Made by a program: the position numbers and the translations under genes. A stretch of DNA of 55,820 nucleotides from NCBI GenBank assembly GCA_017507045.1, contig JAFWBP010000006.1:1-55820 (forward strand), given 5' to 3'. Each line of letters starts with the position of its first letter. Position 1 is the stretch's first letter. The notes under the pieces were generated by a model. It worked only from the letters and a program-made list of their open reading frames with translations. It was not told the DNA's origin and did no database searches. This DNA is from Clostridia bacterium (lineage in GTDB: Bacteria > Bacillota > Clostridia > Christensenellales > Borkfalkiaceae). Shown one piece after another: positions 1-7,953 of this stretch.

Positions 1-26
1 GCTCTAACCAACTGAGCTACGCCCGC
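1..26 (-). tRNA. partial tRNA, 5' half only (window edge)
   Basis: The reverse strand reads a 7-nt acceptor strand followed by a typical D-arm (TAGCTCAGTTGGTTAGAGC). The gene runs off the left edge before the anticodon, so its identity cannot be called. It is the last visible member of a leftward tRNA cluster with tRNA-Arg and tRNA-Gly. Confidence 0.85.
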
Positions 27-32
27 CGTGTC

Positions 33-109
<77 letters not shown>

Positions 110-156
110 ATGCTCTGACATCGCATCGAAGTTTCGCATATCTCCGGGAAGCGAAC

Positions 157-230
157 TGGAGCGGGTGATGGGAATTGAACCCACGCGACCAGCTTGGAAG
201 GCTGGGGTTCTACCACTGAACTACACCCGC
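157..230 (-). tRNA. tRNA-Gly(TCC)
   Basis: The reverse strand has acceptor GCGGGTG pairing with the 3' strand at 161-167. The anticodon stem is CCAGC/GCTGG around a loop with anticodon TCC, and CCA is encoded at 157-159. It is the first gene of the leftward tRNA cluster, directly downstream of the promoter at 248-276. Confidence 0.93.
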
Positions 231-247
231 ACGTTCAACGCTTGTAC

Positions 248-276
248 ATTCTATCAAAGTTTCAAGAATATGTCAA
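248..276 (-). promoter_or_regulatory. sigma-A promoter of the tRNA cluster
   Basis: On the minus strand TTGACA (271-276) is separated by 17 bp from TAGAAT (248-253). This is near consensus and lies about 18 bp before the first base of tRNA-Gly. Confidence 0.8.
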
Positions 277-407
277 TCGTTTTTACGGGCTTTCAGAACT
301 TTTTTCGGAAAATTTTTCCCGAACCCCTTTTCCGTGCGAAACTTTCGTTCACGGGTAGGCGCATGCGCGCCCGCCCGCCTCGTTCCTTTGTTTCTCTACA
401 AACTGCG

Positions 408-827
408 TTACTGTTTATTCAGCTCTGCGAGCCTTTTCAAAATGGCTGCAAGTGCCGATTCAGCATCCTCACAGTGCTCTACCGCCGTTTCCATCGGGCA
501 ATACCCTCCGGCGTAGCTGCGAATGCGCTCCGTGCGCGTACCGCAGAAAACGGCAATACCATGCCCGAGTAGAACCTCCTCCGCAAGCTTGGAGATAACC
601 TTTGCATAAACCTCTTTTACGCCGAGAAGCACGTATAAAAATGCTGCTGCCCTTCCTACGACGCGATCCGCCGCGGCATAGCTGCGAACATCCCTTTCTT
701 CTTGAATGAGGCGCAGAAGCGGCCTTACGCCGCGCTCCTTACTCGTAATGCGCACGCCGCCCTTCACGAGCGCAAGCGTGAATTTGCCTTCCTCTAAGAG
801 CGCTTTTGCCCGCTCAAGCTCACTCAC
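408..827 (-). CDS. DUF1893 family protein (deaminase-fold, TM1506-like)
   Basis: A 139-residue protein that matches the DUF1893 family as I remember it: an N-terminal LALVKGG...TSKERGV segment, a central helical AAADRVVGRAAA segment, then FCGTRTERI and GYCPMETAV near the C-terminus. The structural prototype TM1506 has a cytidine-deaminase-like fold, but no substrate is established for the family. The start is GTG at 825-827, overlapping the stop of the upstream ECF S-component (GTGAGTGA), so the two genes are translationally coupled. The conserved cysteine and Pro-Met-Glu segments could form an active site; that is inference. Confidence 0.75.
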   Translation of the reverse strand: MSELERAKALLEEGKFTLALVKGGVRITSKERGVRPLLRLIQEERDVRSYAAADRVVGRAAAFLYVLLGVKEVYAKVISKLAEEVLLGHGIAVFCGTRTERIRSYAGGYCPMETAVEHCEDAESALAAILKRLAELNKQ

Positions 828-1404
828 CTTCTGCCTTCCTCTCTACGTAGTAAACAAGAAGGGGCACGATGATCCATTGAAGAATGAGCCCGGGAAGCCC
901 CTGATAGATGCTGACCCAGATCGTGGAAACGTTTATACTGGCGCTGAAAACGAACACGCCGATAACGATTGCCAGCGCACGAACTGCTCTTCCTGCAATC
1001 TGCGCGATAAGAAGGGTTGCAATCGTGGGAAGCTTGCGGCTATGGAAGTACTGCGAGAAGATGCCCGTGGCAAGACCGTAGATGCCGAGCTCGATAATCA
1101 TGAAGGGTAGAGATGCGAGCGAAGGCATGGGGCGGCCAAGTGCCAAGGTGAGCATAAAGCTAATTGCAGGGCTTGCAAGGCCGGAAGCGAGGCCTGCCCA
1201 CGCGCCTGCAAAGTAGCCAACGAGGAAGATCGTGAAGTGCATGGGAAGGAACGTGGCGCCAAAATTTGAACCGACGTTCGTGATCATGCCGATGTAGTGG
1301 AAGAGCTGAGGAATCGCCACCGCACCGATCACGGCGAGAATGGCGGCTACCGTCTTCGTCTTCCAAGTTTTACAGACGAGGGATTTAGTTTGTACCTTTT
1401 CCAT
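820..1404 (-). CDS. ECF transporter S-component, substrate unknown
   Basis: A 194-residue hydrophobic protein with about five to six predicted membrane segments (for example the stretch starting AAILAVIGAVAIP and another starting LPMHFTIFLVGY). Size and pattern fit the ECF substrate-specific component superfamily (PF12822-like), which captures vitamins or related small molecules and docks on a shared EcfA1/A2/T module. Such a module is encoded at 35-37.6 kb. I chose the ATG at 1404 because GGAG lies 8 nt upstream and the longer reading frame starts inside the promoter region. The gene is first in a two-gene operon with the DUF1893 protein. The substrate cannot be read from the sequence. Confidence 0.75.
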   Translation of the reverse strand: MEKVQTKSLVCKTWKTKTVAAILAVIGAVAIPQLFHYIGMITNVGSNFGATFLPMHFTIFLVGYFAGAWAGLASGLASPAISFMLTLALGRPMPSLASLPFMIIELGIYGLATGIFSQYFHSRKLPTIATLLIAQIAGRAVRALAIVIGVFVFSASINVSTIWVSIYQGLPGLILQWIIVPLLVYYVERKAEGE

Positions 1405-1434
1405 GTTTTGTACTCCTTTGTTCCATATAAAATA

Positions 1435-1462
1435 ATTATACATTCCTGATTTTAGTAGTCAA
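1435..1462 (-). promoter_or_regulatory. promoter of the ECF-S/DUF1893 operon
   Basis: On the minus strand TTGACT (1457-1462) lies 16 bp before a perfect TATAAT (1435-1440), with the ECF-S start codon 31 nt further on. Two ATTGCAAT palindromes (1462-1469 and 1484-1491) sit at and upstream of the -35 box and could be an operator. Confidence 0.7.
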
Positions 1463-1493
1463 TTGCAATTTATTTGCTTTTTTATTGCAATTA

Positions 1494-2603
1494 TTACTCG
1501 AACTGATTGGCAATCACCTTTAGTAACGCTCTGATCTCAAGATGCTGTGGGCAAACTTTTTCGCACTTACCGCAGGCAATGCATTCGGAAGCCTTTCCTC
1601 TGCCCGCCTGCGTATAGTTTTCGTAGTACACATCGCTATTCCAATCCTGATAGCGCTTCTTTTGATTCATGCACGAGAAGAGATCGGGAATGGAGATCTT
1701 TTTGGGGCATCCTTCAATGCAATAACGGCACGCCGTGCAGGGAATGTATTCCTCCTTCACAAGCTCTGCTTGCACGCGCATGACCGCCTCTTGTTCAACA
1801 TCGTTGAGCGGCTTGAACTCCTTCATATAGGAAACGTTATCCTCCATCTGCCCCATCGTGCTCATGCCAGAGAGAACCATGAAAACGTTTTCAAAACTTG
1901 CCGCATAGCGAACGGCATAACTTGCGTTACTGCCGCCGTTCAAAGCTTCGAGAATTGCCGCCGCCTCTTGAGGAAGATTGGAGAGCGTGCCGCCCTTAAC
2001 CGGCTCCATAACGATTACGGGTGTACCGTGCCGCAAACACACCTCGTAGCAAAGGCGCGCCTGCACGCTTGGATTCTCGTAATCGACGTAGTTGAACTGA
2101 AGCTGTACGACTTCGATCTGCGGATACTCCGTGAGGATGCGATCGAGCACTTTTGCAGTATCGTGAAAGGAGATGCCGAAATGCTTGATCTTCCCCTCTT
2201 CACGGAGCTTGAGCGCCGTTTCATAGGCGCGGCACCGCTTGTACTTTTCGTAGTTAGCGGCATTTTGCGCGTGCATTAGGTAGAAATCAAAATAGTCAAC
2301 GCCGCAGCAAGTAAGCTGTTTTTCAAAAAAGGGGCGAATATCCTCCTCTCTTTCGAAATAATTCTCGGTGAGTTTATCGGTGAGAATAAAGCGCTCGCGA
2401 GGATAGCGCTTTACTACGCAATCGCGAATCGACTTCTCGCTTTTGCCGCCAAGATAGCCGTGTGCCGTATCGAAATAGTTAAAGCCGTTTTCAATGAAAT
2501 AATCGGCCATTCGCGTGAATTCTTCGTAATCGACTTCACTACCCTTCATCGGCAGACGCATACAGCCGAAACCGAGCTTCTTTTTTACGCTTTCGAATTG
2601 CAT
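1494..2603 (-). CDS. aldo/keto reductase with C-terminal 4Fe-4S domain
   Basis: A 369-residue protein. Residues 1-270 are an aldo/keto reductase TIM barrel with the catalytic tetrad visible as D45, Y50, K77 and H111. The C-terminal part has two CX2CX2CX3CP clusters (about 289-299 and 341-351), as in the 'aldo/keto reductase plus ferredoxin' family of anaerobes. It probably reduces a carbonyl compound using NAD(P)H, perhaps linked to ferredoxin through the clusters; the substrate is unknown. I start at ATG 2603 because GGAG precedes it and residue 1 onward (MQFESVKKKLGFGCMRLP) matches the family N-terminus. It has its own consensus promoter and appears monocistronic. Confidence 0.88.
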   Translation of the reverse strand: MQFESVKKKLGFGCMRLPMKGSEVDYEEFTRMADYFIENGFNYFDTAHGYLGGKSEKSIRDCVVKRYPRERFILTDKLTENYFEREEDIRPFFEKQLTCCGVDYFDFYLMHAQNAANYEKYKRCRAYETALKLREEGKIKHFGISFHDTAKVLDRILTEYPQIEVVQLQFNYVDYENPSVQARLCYEVCLRHGTPVIVMEPVKGGTLSNLPQEAAAILEALNGGSNASYAVRYAASFENVFMVLSGMSTMGQMEDNVSYMKEFKPLNDVEQEAVMRVQAELVKEEYIPCTACRYCIEGCPKKISIPDLFSCMNQKKRYQDWNSDVYYENYTQAGRGKASECIACGKCEKVCPQHLEIRALLKVIANQFE

Positions 2604-2634
2604 AACACACTCCGGAATTCTAATCTCTTGTTTT

Positions 2635-2663
2635 ATTATAGCATGATTGCTTGAATGTGTCAA
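2635..2663 (-). promoter_or_regulatory. consensus sigma-A promoter of the aldo/keto reductase gene
   Basis: A perfect TTGACA (2658-2663), 17-bp spacer and perfect TATAAT (2635-2640) on the minus strand, leaving a leader of about 25 nt. Confidence 0.85.
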
Positions 2664-2820
2664 GCAAACGCATTCATATCCTTAACGCAGTATATATGCC
2701 GTTTTTGATGGTAATAACAAATTCTACTGTGAGTAGAGCGGTGATAATGCGAGTAGAGGGAAGGATGTATGCGGTGGAATCGCTTGATAAAACCGAAGAA
2801 TTGAAATTGAGAAAAATAGG

Positions 2821-2849
2821 TTGTAGAAAGCGTTTTTGCGTGGTATGCT
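2821..2849 (+). promoter_or_regulatory. promoter of degV
   Basis: TTGTAG (2821-2826), 17-bp spacer, TATGCT (2844-2849), followed by a leader with GGAGG just before the ATG at 2891. The stretch 2664-2820 between the two divergent promoters shows nothing else. Confidence 0.6.
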
Positions 2850-2890
2850 GTAAATGAGCGGAGGCGATCTCTGCTCAACGGAGGTTAATT

Positions 2891-3841
2891 ATGAAGGATT
2901 ATGAAATCTTTGTGGAATCCTCGGCGAACATTCCCGAGCATCTCGTGCAGGATAGGAATATTCGCGTTATTCCCTATTATTTTAGCATCAAAGGCAAGGA
3001 ACGGCCGTGCTACGAAAAGGGTGTACCCTTTAAGGAGATTGCAAAGCACTTTTATGCAGAAATGCGCGCGGGAATGGAGGCAAAAACCAGCCTGATTTCA
3101 GAGGCACGTTTCGTGGAGGAACTCTCCCCCACTCTGAAAGCCGGAAAGGACGCCGTTGTTCTCACCATTGCATCGGGCATCAGCGGAACGTACCAACAAG
3201 CACTTGCCGCAAAAAAGACGCTTGAAAAGGCGTTCCCCGCACGCCGCGTTTACGTGTGCGACAGCGCCAACGCATCCCTCGGACAGGGACTGCTTGCGCT
3301 GCGGGCGGCTGATTTGCGCGATCTGGGTGAAAGCGCCGAAACTTGCGCGCAATGGCTGAAAGAGAATGCATTCAAAATGAATAGTTACGTTACGGTGGAA
3401 GACCTTAAATATCTCAGGCGCACGGGAAGGATCTCTATGGCGGCTGCGGTGGCGGGCACCATTCTCGGTATCAAGCCGCTCATTCGGGCAGACGGCAGCG
3501 TAACGAACCCCAAGATGACCGTTTACGGCAAGGCGCGTGGAAGAAAGAAGGCGATCTCTGCCCTCGTGGACGCTTTTGATAGCCGTGCTATTCGCCCCGA
3601 AGCGCAAACGGTTGCGATCGCGCATGCAGATTGTGAGGAGGAAGCAACGGCGCTCGCCGAAATTTTAAAAGAACACGGCGCCGGAAATGTGATCATTGAA
3701 TACTACGATCTTTGCACGGGCTCGCATATCGGGCCGGGTACGATCGCCCTCTTCTTCTTCGGCGAAGATCGCCGCGCTCCCGGCAGCATATCGGATGCAA
3801 TTAGATCACACGGGGCACCCATGCCCGCACCAACCCGCTAA
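2891..3841 (+). CDS. DegV family fatty-acid-binding protein
   Basis: A 316-residue protein with the DegV signature: an N-terminal 'EIFVESSANIP' strand, the 'TIASGISGTYQQA' segment, 'VTVEDLKYLRRTGRIS' and a C-terminal 'GSHIGPGTIALFFFGED'. DegV/FakB proteins bind a fatty acid and present it to the kinase FakA, which makes acyl-phosphate for phospholipid synthesis. No fakA-like gene is in the window, so that partner is inferred from the family. The protein is about 30 residues longer than usual at the C-terminus. The start has GGAGG 7 nt upstream. Confidence 0.9.
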   Translation: MKDYEIFVESSANIPEHLVQDRNIRVIPYYFSIKGKERPCYEKGVPFKEIAKHFYAEMRAGMEAKTSLISEARFVEELSPTLKAGKDAVVLTIASGISGTYQQALAAKKTLEKAFPARRVYVCDSANASLGQGLLALRAADLRDLGESAETCAQWLKENAFKMNSYVTVEDLKYLRRTGRISMAAAVAGTILGIKPLIRADGSVTNPKMTVYGKARGRKKAISALVDAFDSRAIRPEAQTVAIAHADCEEEATALAEILKEHGAGNVIIEYYDLCTGSHIGPGTIALFFFGEDRRAPGSISDAIRSHGAPMPAPTR

Positions 3842-3861
3842 CAAAATTGTTGTACACAGAA

Positions 3862-3898
3862 AACGCCAACCCGATTCCGTTTGAATCGGGTTGGCGTT
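3862..3898 (-). terminator. intrinsic terminator of the tRNA-Val/tRNA-Leu operon
   Basis: A perfect 16-bp stem (3862-3877 with 3883-3898) and 5-nt loop. On the minus strand it is followed by a TTTTCTGTG tract. The stem begins at the first base of the encoded CCA of tRNA-Leu. It may also stop degV transcripts arriving on the plus strand, where there is no U-tract. Confidence 0.8.
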
Positions 3899-3984
3899 GG
3901 TGCCGCTGAACGGAATCGAACCGATACGGACTTTCGTCCACCGGATCCTAAGTCCGGCGCGTCTGCCAGTTTCACCACAGCGGC
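3898..3984 (-). tRNA. tRNA-Leu(TAG)
   Basis: An 87-nt class II tRNA on the minus strand. The acceptor is GCCGCTG, the D-arm is leucine-type (GGTGAAACTGGCAGACGC), the anticodon loop is CTTAGGA with anticodon TAG, the variable arm is long and CCA is encoded at 3898-3900. The terminator hairpin starts within the CCA. Confidence 0.93.
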
Positions 3985-4034
3985 GTATTTTAAGGGGCGC
4001 CGCCTTTGTGCGGCACACGCTTTGCTATAAAACG

Positions 4035-4096
4035 AAAACCCCACATATTGACCCCTCCATGGCGATAATCGCCGCTCCGTCAATATACAGGGTTTT
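4035..4096. repeat. imperfect inverted repeat between two tRNA genes
   Basis: Arms 4035-4052 and 4079-4096 pair as AAAACCC plus ATATTGAC around a 3-4 nt mismatch. A smaller nested hairpin (GGCGAT/ATCGCC) lies inside. It sits in the tRNA-Val to tRNA-Leu spacer and could be a processing signal or a mobile-repeat remnant. Function is unknown. Confidence 0.5.
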
Positions 4097-4098
4097 GG

Positions 4099-4175
<77 letters not shown>

Positions 4176-4188
4176 ATGTAACGTTATT

Positions 4189-4217
4189 ATGATACATAAA
4201 ATCTCCCCAAATGTCAA
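4189..4217 (-). promoter_or_regulatory. promoter of tRNA-Val/tRNA-Leu
   Basis: TTGACA (4212-4217), 17-bp spacer, TATCAT (4189-4194) on the minus strand, about 14 bp before tRNA-Val. Confidence 0.75.
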
Positions 4218-4288
4218 GCATTCTGCGGCATAAAATGCCTACATTTTGAATTTTTTAAGAAAAATACGCGAGAATTGCCACCCAGCCA

Positions 4289-4317
4289 TTGACAAATTTA
4301 CTTTTCTCATGTAAAAT
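4289..4317 (+). promoter_or_regulatory. promoter of the glycosyltransferase gene
   Basis: TTGACA (4289-4294), 17-bp spacer, TAAAAT (4312-4317), about 50 nt before the ATG at 4368. It is divergent from the tRNA-Val promoter. Confidence 0.75.
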
Positions 4318-4367
4318 AGACTAAAGTAAGAAAACGTACAAGAAATAATCTTGGAGTAGATATTTTC

Positions 4368-5885
4368 ATGCAAATCAAACGAAAACCGAGAGTGCTTATC
4401 ACGTTCGTGGAAGCAGGCATGGGGCACATCGTGAGTGCCCAGGCAATCTCGGAAGCACTGAAAGAGAAATACACAGATAAGATGGAGATCATTGAAAGCC
4501 ATATCCTTCGGGATAGCGATAATCCCATTCTGCCTGTATACGAAGATTTTCTCGTGCGCAACACGCAGTGGTATTCGCAGGTTCCCGCCTACGGTGATAT
4601 TCAGTTCGCCTCCATGCACATCATTGGCGCACAGAATACGCTCAAGCTCATTCATAATACCATCTTCTACTCGCAAACGAAGGCAACTATTGAGGAGTAT
4701 ACGAAGTACGATCCTGACGTTATTATCTGCACGCATTACTTCCTTCTCTATACCGCCGTTGAATATAAGCGCAAATATAACCCGAACGTTTACATAGTGG
4801 CGTATTGCCCCGATAACAACGTACACGGCTGGTGGGATAACCGTGCAGACGTTATCTATACCAACAACCCCCTGGCAACAAAGCAGGCGTTTGATCTGCG
4901 TTTTAAGAACGGGCACGTGGTGGAAACATTCTACCCCACCCGTTCCGACGTTGTGAATTCCAACGAGAGTAAGGAATTCTACCGCGAGAAGTTCGGAATC
5001 CCTAAAGATCAATTTGCCGTGGTTATAGCAGACGGCGTGTACGCCAAGGCAAAACTGCGCTCCGTGTGCAACGAACTGCTTAAAACGGATTACCCCGTTA
5101 CCGTTTGCGTGCTTGCTGGCAAAAACGAGAAGCTCAAAGCTTACTTTGATGGGAAAAAAGATAAGGTGAAGCCGAATATCACGCTACTCACCTTCGGCTA
5201 TATTAAGGAGGCGCCCCAGCTTTACGGTGCGTGCGATCTCTTCATCACCAAGGGCGGCCCCAACGCCGTTTTGGATAGCGTGATGATGGGCACTCCCATC
5301 ATCATTGATTACTGTGCCTCCCCCATCGAACGCGCAACGCAGCGCCTCTTCACCGAACATTACTTCTGCGGCTATCACTTCGTGAGCCCGAAAAAGATCC
5401 GCAAGCAGGTGGAAAAGCTCATTGAAGAGCCAATGCTCCTCGAAGAGATCAAAAAGACGCTTTCCTTCTTCGATAAATCCAAGAACGGCGCCGCCGAAAT
5501 TGCAGATGATATTGCAGAGCTTCTTTGGAACGGAGATGAGCGCATGCTGAAGATCCTTAAAAAGGAAGAGGAAGCCATCACCGAGCTTATGGCAGAAAAG
5601 GCTGCCGAGCGGCGCGCCAAGGCGGAAGAGAAGATTGAAAAGGTAAACGAGGCAGCAGAGCGGCTGGCAGATAAACTGGAAGAGGAAGAAGATTTCGAAA
5701 AACTCAACGAACGAACCGCAAAGCGCATTGAAATCATTCAGGCGCGCACGGAAGAGAAGATCGAGCGCATCAACGAAAAGACGGAGAGAATCGTGCAGGG
5801 TATTTACGAAGGCACTTCGAGCAAGTACGCCGCCAAAGCGATGGAACGCAAAATGCCGCAACCTCCCGCAAAAGAGGAAAATTAA
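4368..5885 (+). CDS. MGDG-synthase-like GT28 glycosyltransferase with coiled-coil tail
   Basis: A 505-residue protein. Residues 8-380 show the GT-B fold of the monogalactosyldiacylglycerol synthase/UgtP family: N-terminal VLITFVEAGMGHIVSAQAI, then the C-domain nucleotide-sugar segment 'TKGGPNAVLDSVMMGTP'. The family adds a sugar to diacylglycerol or a related acceptor on the inner membrane face. Residues about 400-480 are a highly charged predicted coiled coil with a repeated EEKIE(K/R)(V/I)NE motif, which is not part of the family core. The gene has its own promoter and a strong terminator, and converges on gpsA, another glycerolipid gene. The donor and acceptor are not determinable here. 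Confidence 0.8.
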   Translation: MQIKRKPRVLITFVEAGMGHIVSAQAISEALKEKYTDKMEIIESHILRDSDNPILPVYEDFLVRNTQWYSQVPAYGDIQFASMHIIGAQNTLKLIHNTIFYSQTKATIEEYTKYDPDVIICTHYFLLYTAVEYKRKYNPNVYIVAYCPDNNVHGWWDNRADVIYTNNPLATKQAFDLRFKNGHVVETFYPTRSDVVNSNESKEFYREKFGIPKDQFAVVIADGVYAKAKLRSVCNELLKTDYPVTVCVLAGKNEKLKAYFDGKKDKVKPNITLLTFGYIKEAPQLYGACDLFITKGGPNAVLDSVMMGTPIIIDYCASPIERATQRLFTEHYFCGYHFVSPKKIRKQVEKLIEEPMLLEEIKKTLSFFDKSKNGAAEIADDIAELLWNGDERMLKILKKEEEAITELMAEKAAERRAKAEEKIEKVNEAAERLADKLEEEEDFEKLNERTAKRIEIIQARTEEKIERINEKTERIVQGIYEGTSSKYAAKAMERKMPQPPAKEEN

Positions 5886-5890
5886 AAGAA

Positions 5891-5917
5891 AACGACCGTT
5901 TTAAACGGTCGTTTTTT
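5891..5917. terminator. bidirectional terminator between glycosyltransferase and gpsA
   Basis: Stem AACGACCGTT/AACGGTCGTT with a short loop. There is a T-run (TTTTTT) on the plus side and TTTTCTTTT on the minus side, so it can end both convergent transcripts. Confidence 0.85.
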
Positions 5918-5963
5918 AATGCATTATTTCATACAGGAAACTGGGCGCTAAACACGCCATTCT

Positions 5964-6938
5964 TTATTCATACATCTCCGTGCGCGGAGGGCGGGTAAAG
6001 AGCACATCGATCGCCTCGCGGCAACGCTGCTTATCATCACCCTCGCCGTAGCACACCTGGTACACAGCGTCGGTTATGGGAAGTTCCACGCCGTAGCGGC
6101 TTTCCAAGATCTTCAACGCCTTGGAGGTTGCAACCCCCTCCGCAAGCTTTGCAAAACGCTGGCCCTTTGCAAGCATTTCGCCGTACATGCGGTTGTGTGA
6201 AAATTGGGAAAATAGCGTGGTTTCATAATCGCCAAGGTGCGCAAGCCCATAGGCGGAGAGCTCGTTCCCGCCCATTGCCTTGATAAGGCGCGCAACCTCA
6301 CGCGCCCCGCGCGACATGAGCGGCCCCTTTAAGGGAACGCAAACGACATCGAGAATACCTGCAGCGATACCCATTACGTTTTTCGCCGCCGCTCCGATTT
6401 CCGTGCCGATGAGGTCTTCTCCGTAATAGAAACGGATGAGATCGGAACGGAATTCATCGGCGAGGGCGTGTTTGAGCTTTGCGTTTTCGGAATCGATCAC
6501 CATGCAGTTCGGCACGCCTTGCACGAAGCTCTGAATGTGGCCGGGCCCTACCCAAACTGCGATCTTTTCGGGGGAAATTCCGCTCTCCACGAGCACCTCG
6601 GAAAGGCGCTTACCCGTTTCCACTTCCACGCCCTTCATGCAAAGAACGAAGACCTTATCGCCGACATGGTACTGTGTAATGCGCTGCATGAAGCCGCGAA
6701 GCCCCTGTGCGGAAATGGAGATGACGATGACTTCAGCAAACTTTACCGCCTCTTCCAGATCGCAAGAAAGCTTAATATTTTCATCGAGCGCAACGTACTC
6801 GTTTCGCCCCGTGTTTTTGAGCACCTGATAAGATTCGGCGTCTTCCGGGCCCCAACTGATCACCTTATTGCCACGGCGGGCAAGGTACCATGCAATAAAA
6901 GAGCCCCATCTGCCACAACCCAAAACTGATATATTCAT
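5964..6938 (-). CDS. gpsA: glycerol-3-phosphate dehydrogenase (NAD(P)+)
   Basis: A 324-residue cytosolic enzyme that reduces dihydroxyacetone phosphate to sn-glycerol 3-phosphate, the backbone of phospholipids. It has an N-terminal Rossmann motif (VLGCGRWGSFIAWYL), 'KGVE' and 'VWVGPGH' segments, and the catalytic-lysine region 'GAAAKNVMGIAAG'. The length is normal. GAGGA lies 5 nt before the ATG. It follows recR with a 22-bp gap and may be the last gene of that operon. Confidence 0.95.
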   Translation of the reverse strand: MNISVLGCGRWGSFIAWYLARRGNKVISWGPEDAESYQVLKNTGRNEYVALDENIKLSCDLEEAVKFAEVIVISISAQGLRGFMQRITQYHVGDKVFVLCMKGVEVETGKRLSEVLVESGISPEKIAVWVGPGHIQSFVQGVPNCMVIDSENAKLKHALADEFRSDLIRFYYGEDLIGTEIGAAAKNVMGIAAGILDVVCVPLKGPLMSRGAREVARLIKAMGGNELSAYGLAHLGDYETTLFSQFSHNRMYGEMLAKGQRFAKLAEGVATSKALKILESRYGVELPITDAVYQVCYGEGDDKQRCREAIDVLFTRPPRTEMYE

Positions 6939-6960
6939 ATTCTTCCTCTTTGAATGGGAT

Positions 6961-7551
6961 TTATAATTCCTTTCTATCTAAAAGTGCGCGTGTGAGCGTA
7001 ACCTCATCGGTATATTCAAGCTCACCGCCGATGGGTACGCCGTGCGCGATGCGCGTAACCTTCACCCCGAGCGGCTTTAAGAGCTTTGCGAGATAGAGCG
7101 CCGTGGCATCTCCCTCTACATCGGGATTGGTGGCGATGATCACCTCTTGCGTATTATCCGTGATGCGGGCGAGCAGTTCGCGAATGCGGATATCGTTTGG
7201 CCCTACGCCGTTCATTGGAGAGATCACTCCATGCAGGACATGGTATACCCCTTTGAACTCATGCAGCTTTTCCAACGCAACTACGTCCTTCGGCTCTTTC
7301 ACCACGCAGATCACTTGATGATCGCGCGATTTACAGATCCCGCACACCTCTTCTTCGGTGAAGTTTCCGCACGTTTTGCAAAAACGCACCTTTCGCTTTA
7401 CATCCACGAGCGCCTCTGCAAAGGCACGCGCCTCCGATTCGGGCATGGAGATTATTTTATACGCATAGCGTTGCGCAGTTTTTCTGCCTACGCCGGGCAA
7501 CTTGGAAAATTCGTTGATCAGCCTGCCGATCGGTTCGATAAAGACCTCCAT
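6961..7551 (-). CDS. recR: recombination mediator RecR
   Basis: 196 residues, normal length. It contains the N-terminal helix-hairpin-helix ([13 protein letters not shown]), the four-cysteine zinc finger (CKTC...CGIC), a Toprim domain ([12 protein letters not shown]) and the '[19 protein letters not shown]' region. RecR loads RecA at gapped DNA with RecF and RecO. The start codon overlaps the ybaB stop (TAATG), giving translational coupling in the usual dnaX-ybaB-recR order. Confidence 0.97.
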   Translation of the reverse strand: MEVFIEPIGRLINEFSKLPGVGRKTAQRYAYKIISMPESEARAFAEALVDVKRKVRFCKTCGNFTEEEVCGICKSRDHQVICVVKEPKDVVALEKLHEFKGVYHVLHGVISPMNGVGPNDIRIRELLARITDNTQEVIIATNPDVEGDATALYLAKLLKPLGVKVTRIAHGVPIGGELEYTDEVTLTRALLDRKEL

Positions 7552-7907
7552 TAAAGGAGCCCTCCCAAACCGCCGCCCAGGCCGCCGCCCATTGCGCCGA
7601 ATTTTGCCATCTTTTCTTTATATACCTCGTCTGCCTTCTTGTAGCCATCGAGAATGGCTGCAAGAACGAGATCCTCAAGCATTTCACTATCTTCGGGATC
7701 AATGACTTCTTTATCGATCTCGATGCCATCGATCTTCTTTTTGGCGTTCATATATACAACGACTGCCTCGCCGCCGGCCGTGCCAACGATCTCCCACTCC
7801 TCAAGGAGCTGTTCCGCCGCCTGCATTTCCTCTTGCATCTTCTGCGCTTGCTTCATGAGATTTTGCATGCCTGCACCGCCCATGCCGCCGCCTCTGCCAT
7901 ATGCCAT
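7551..7907 (-). CDS. YbaB/EbfC nucleoid-associated protein
   Basis: 118 residues with a glycine-rich N-terminus ([13 protein letters not shown]), then the family core '[15 protein letters not shown]' and '[20 protein letters not shown]', and a glycine-rich end. It is a small dimeric DNA-binding protein always found between dnaX and recR in this block. I use the ATG at 7907 because AAAGGAGG lies 5 nt upstream. Confidence 0.93.
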   Translation of the reverse strand: MAYGRGGGMGGAGMQNLMKQAQKMQEEMQAAEQLLEEWEIVGTAGGEAVVVYMNAKKKIDGIEIDKEVIDPEDSEMLEDLVLAAILDGYKKADEVYKEKMAKFGAMGGGLGGGLGGLL

Positions 7908-7953
7908 AATATCCTCCTTTTGCATTCGTCTTTGTAAGCGAACGCAACAATAA

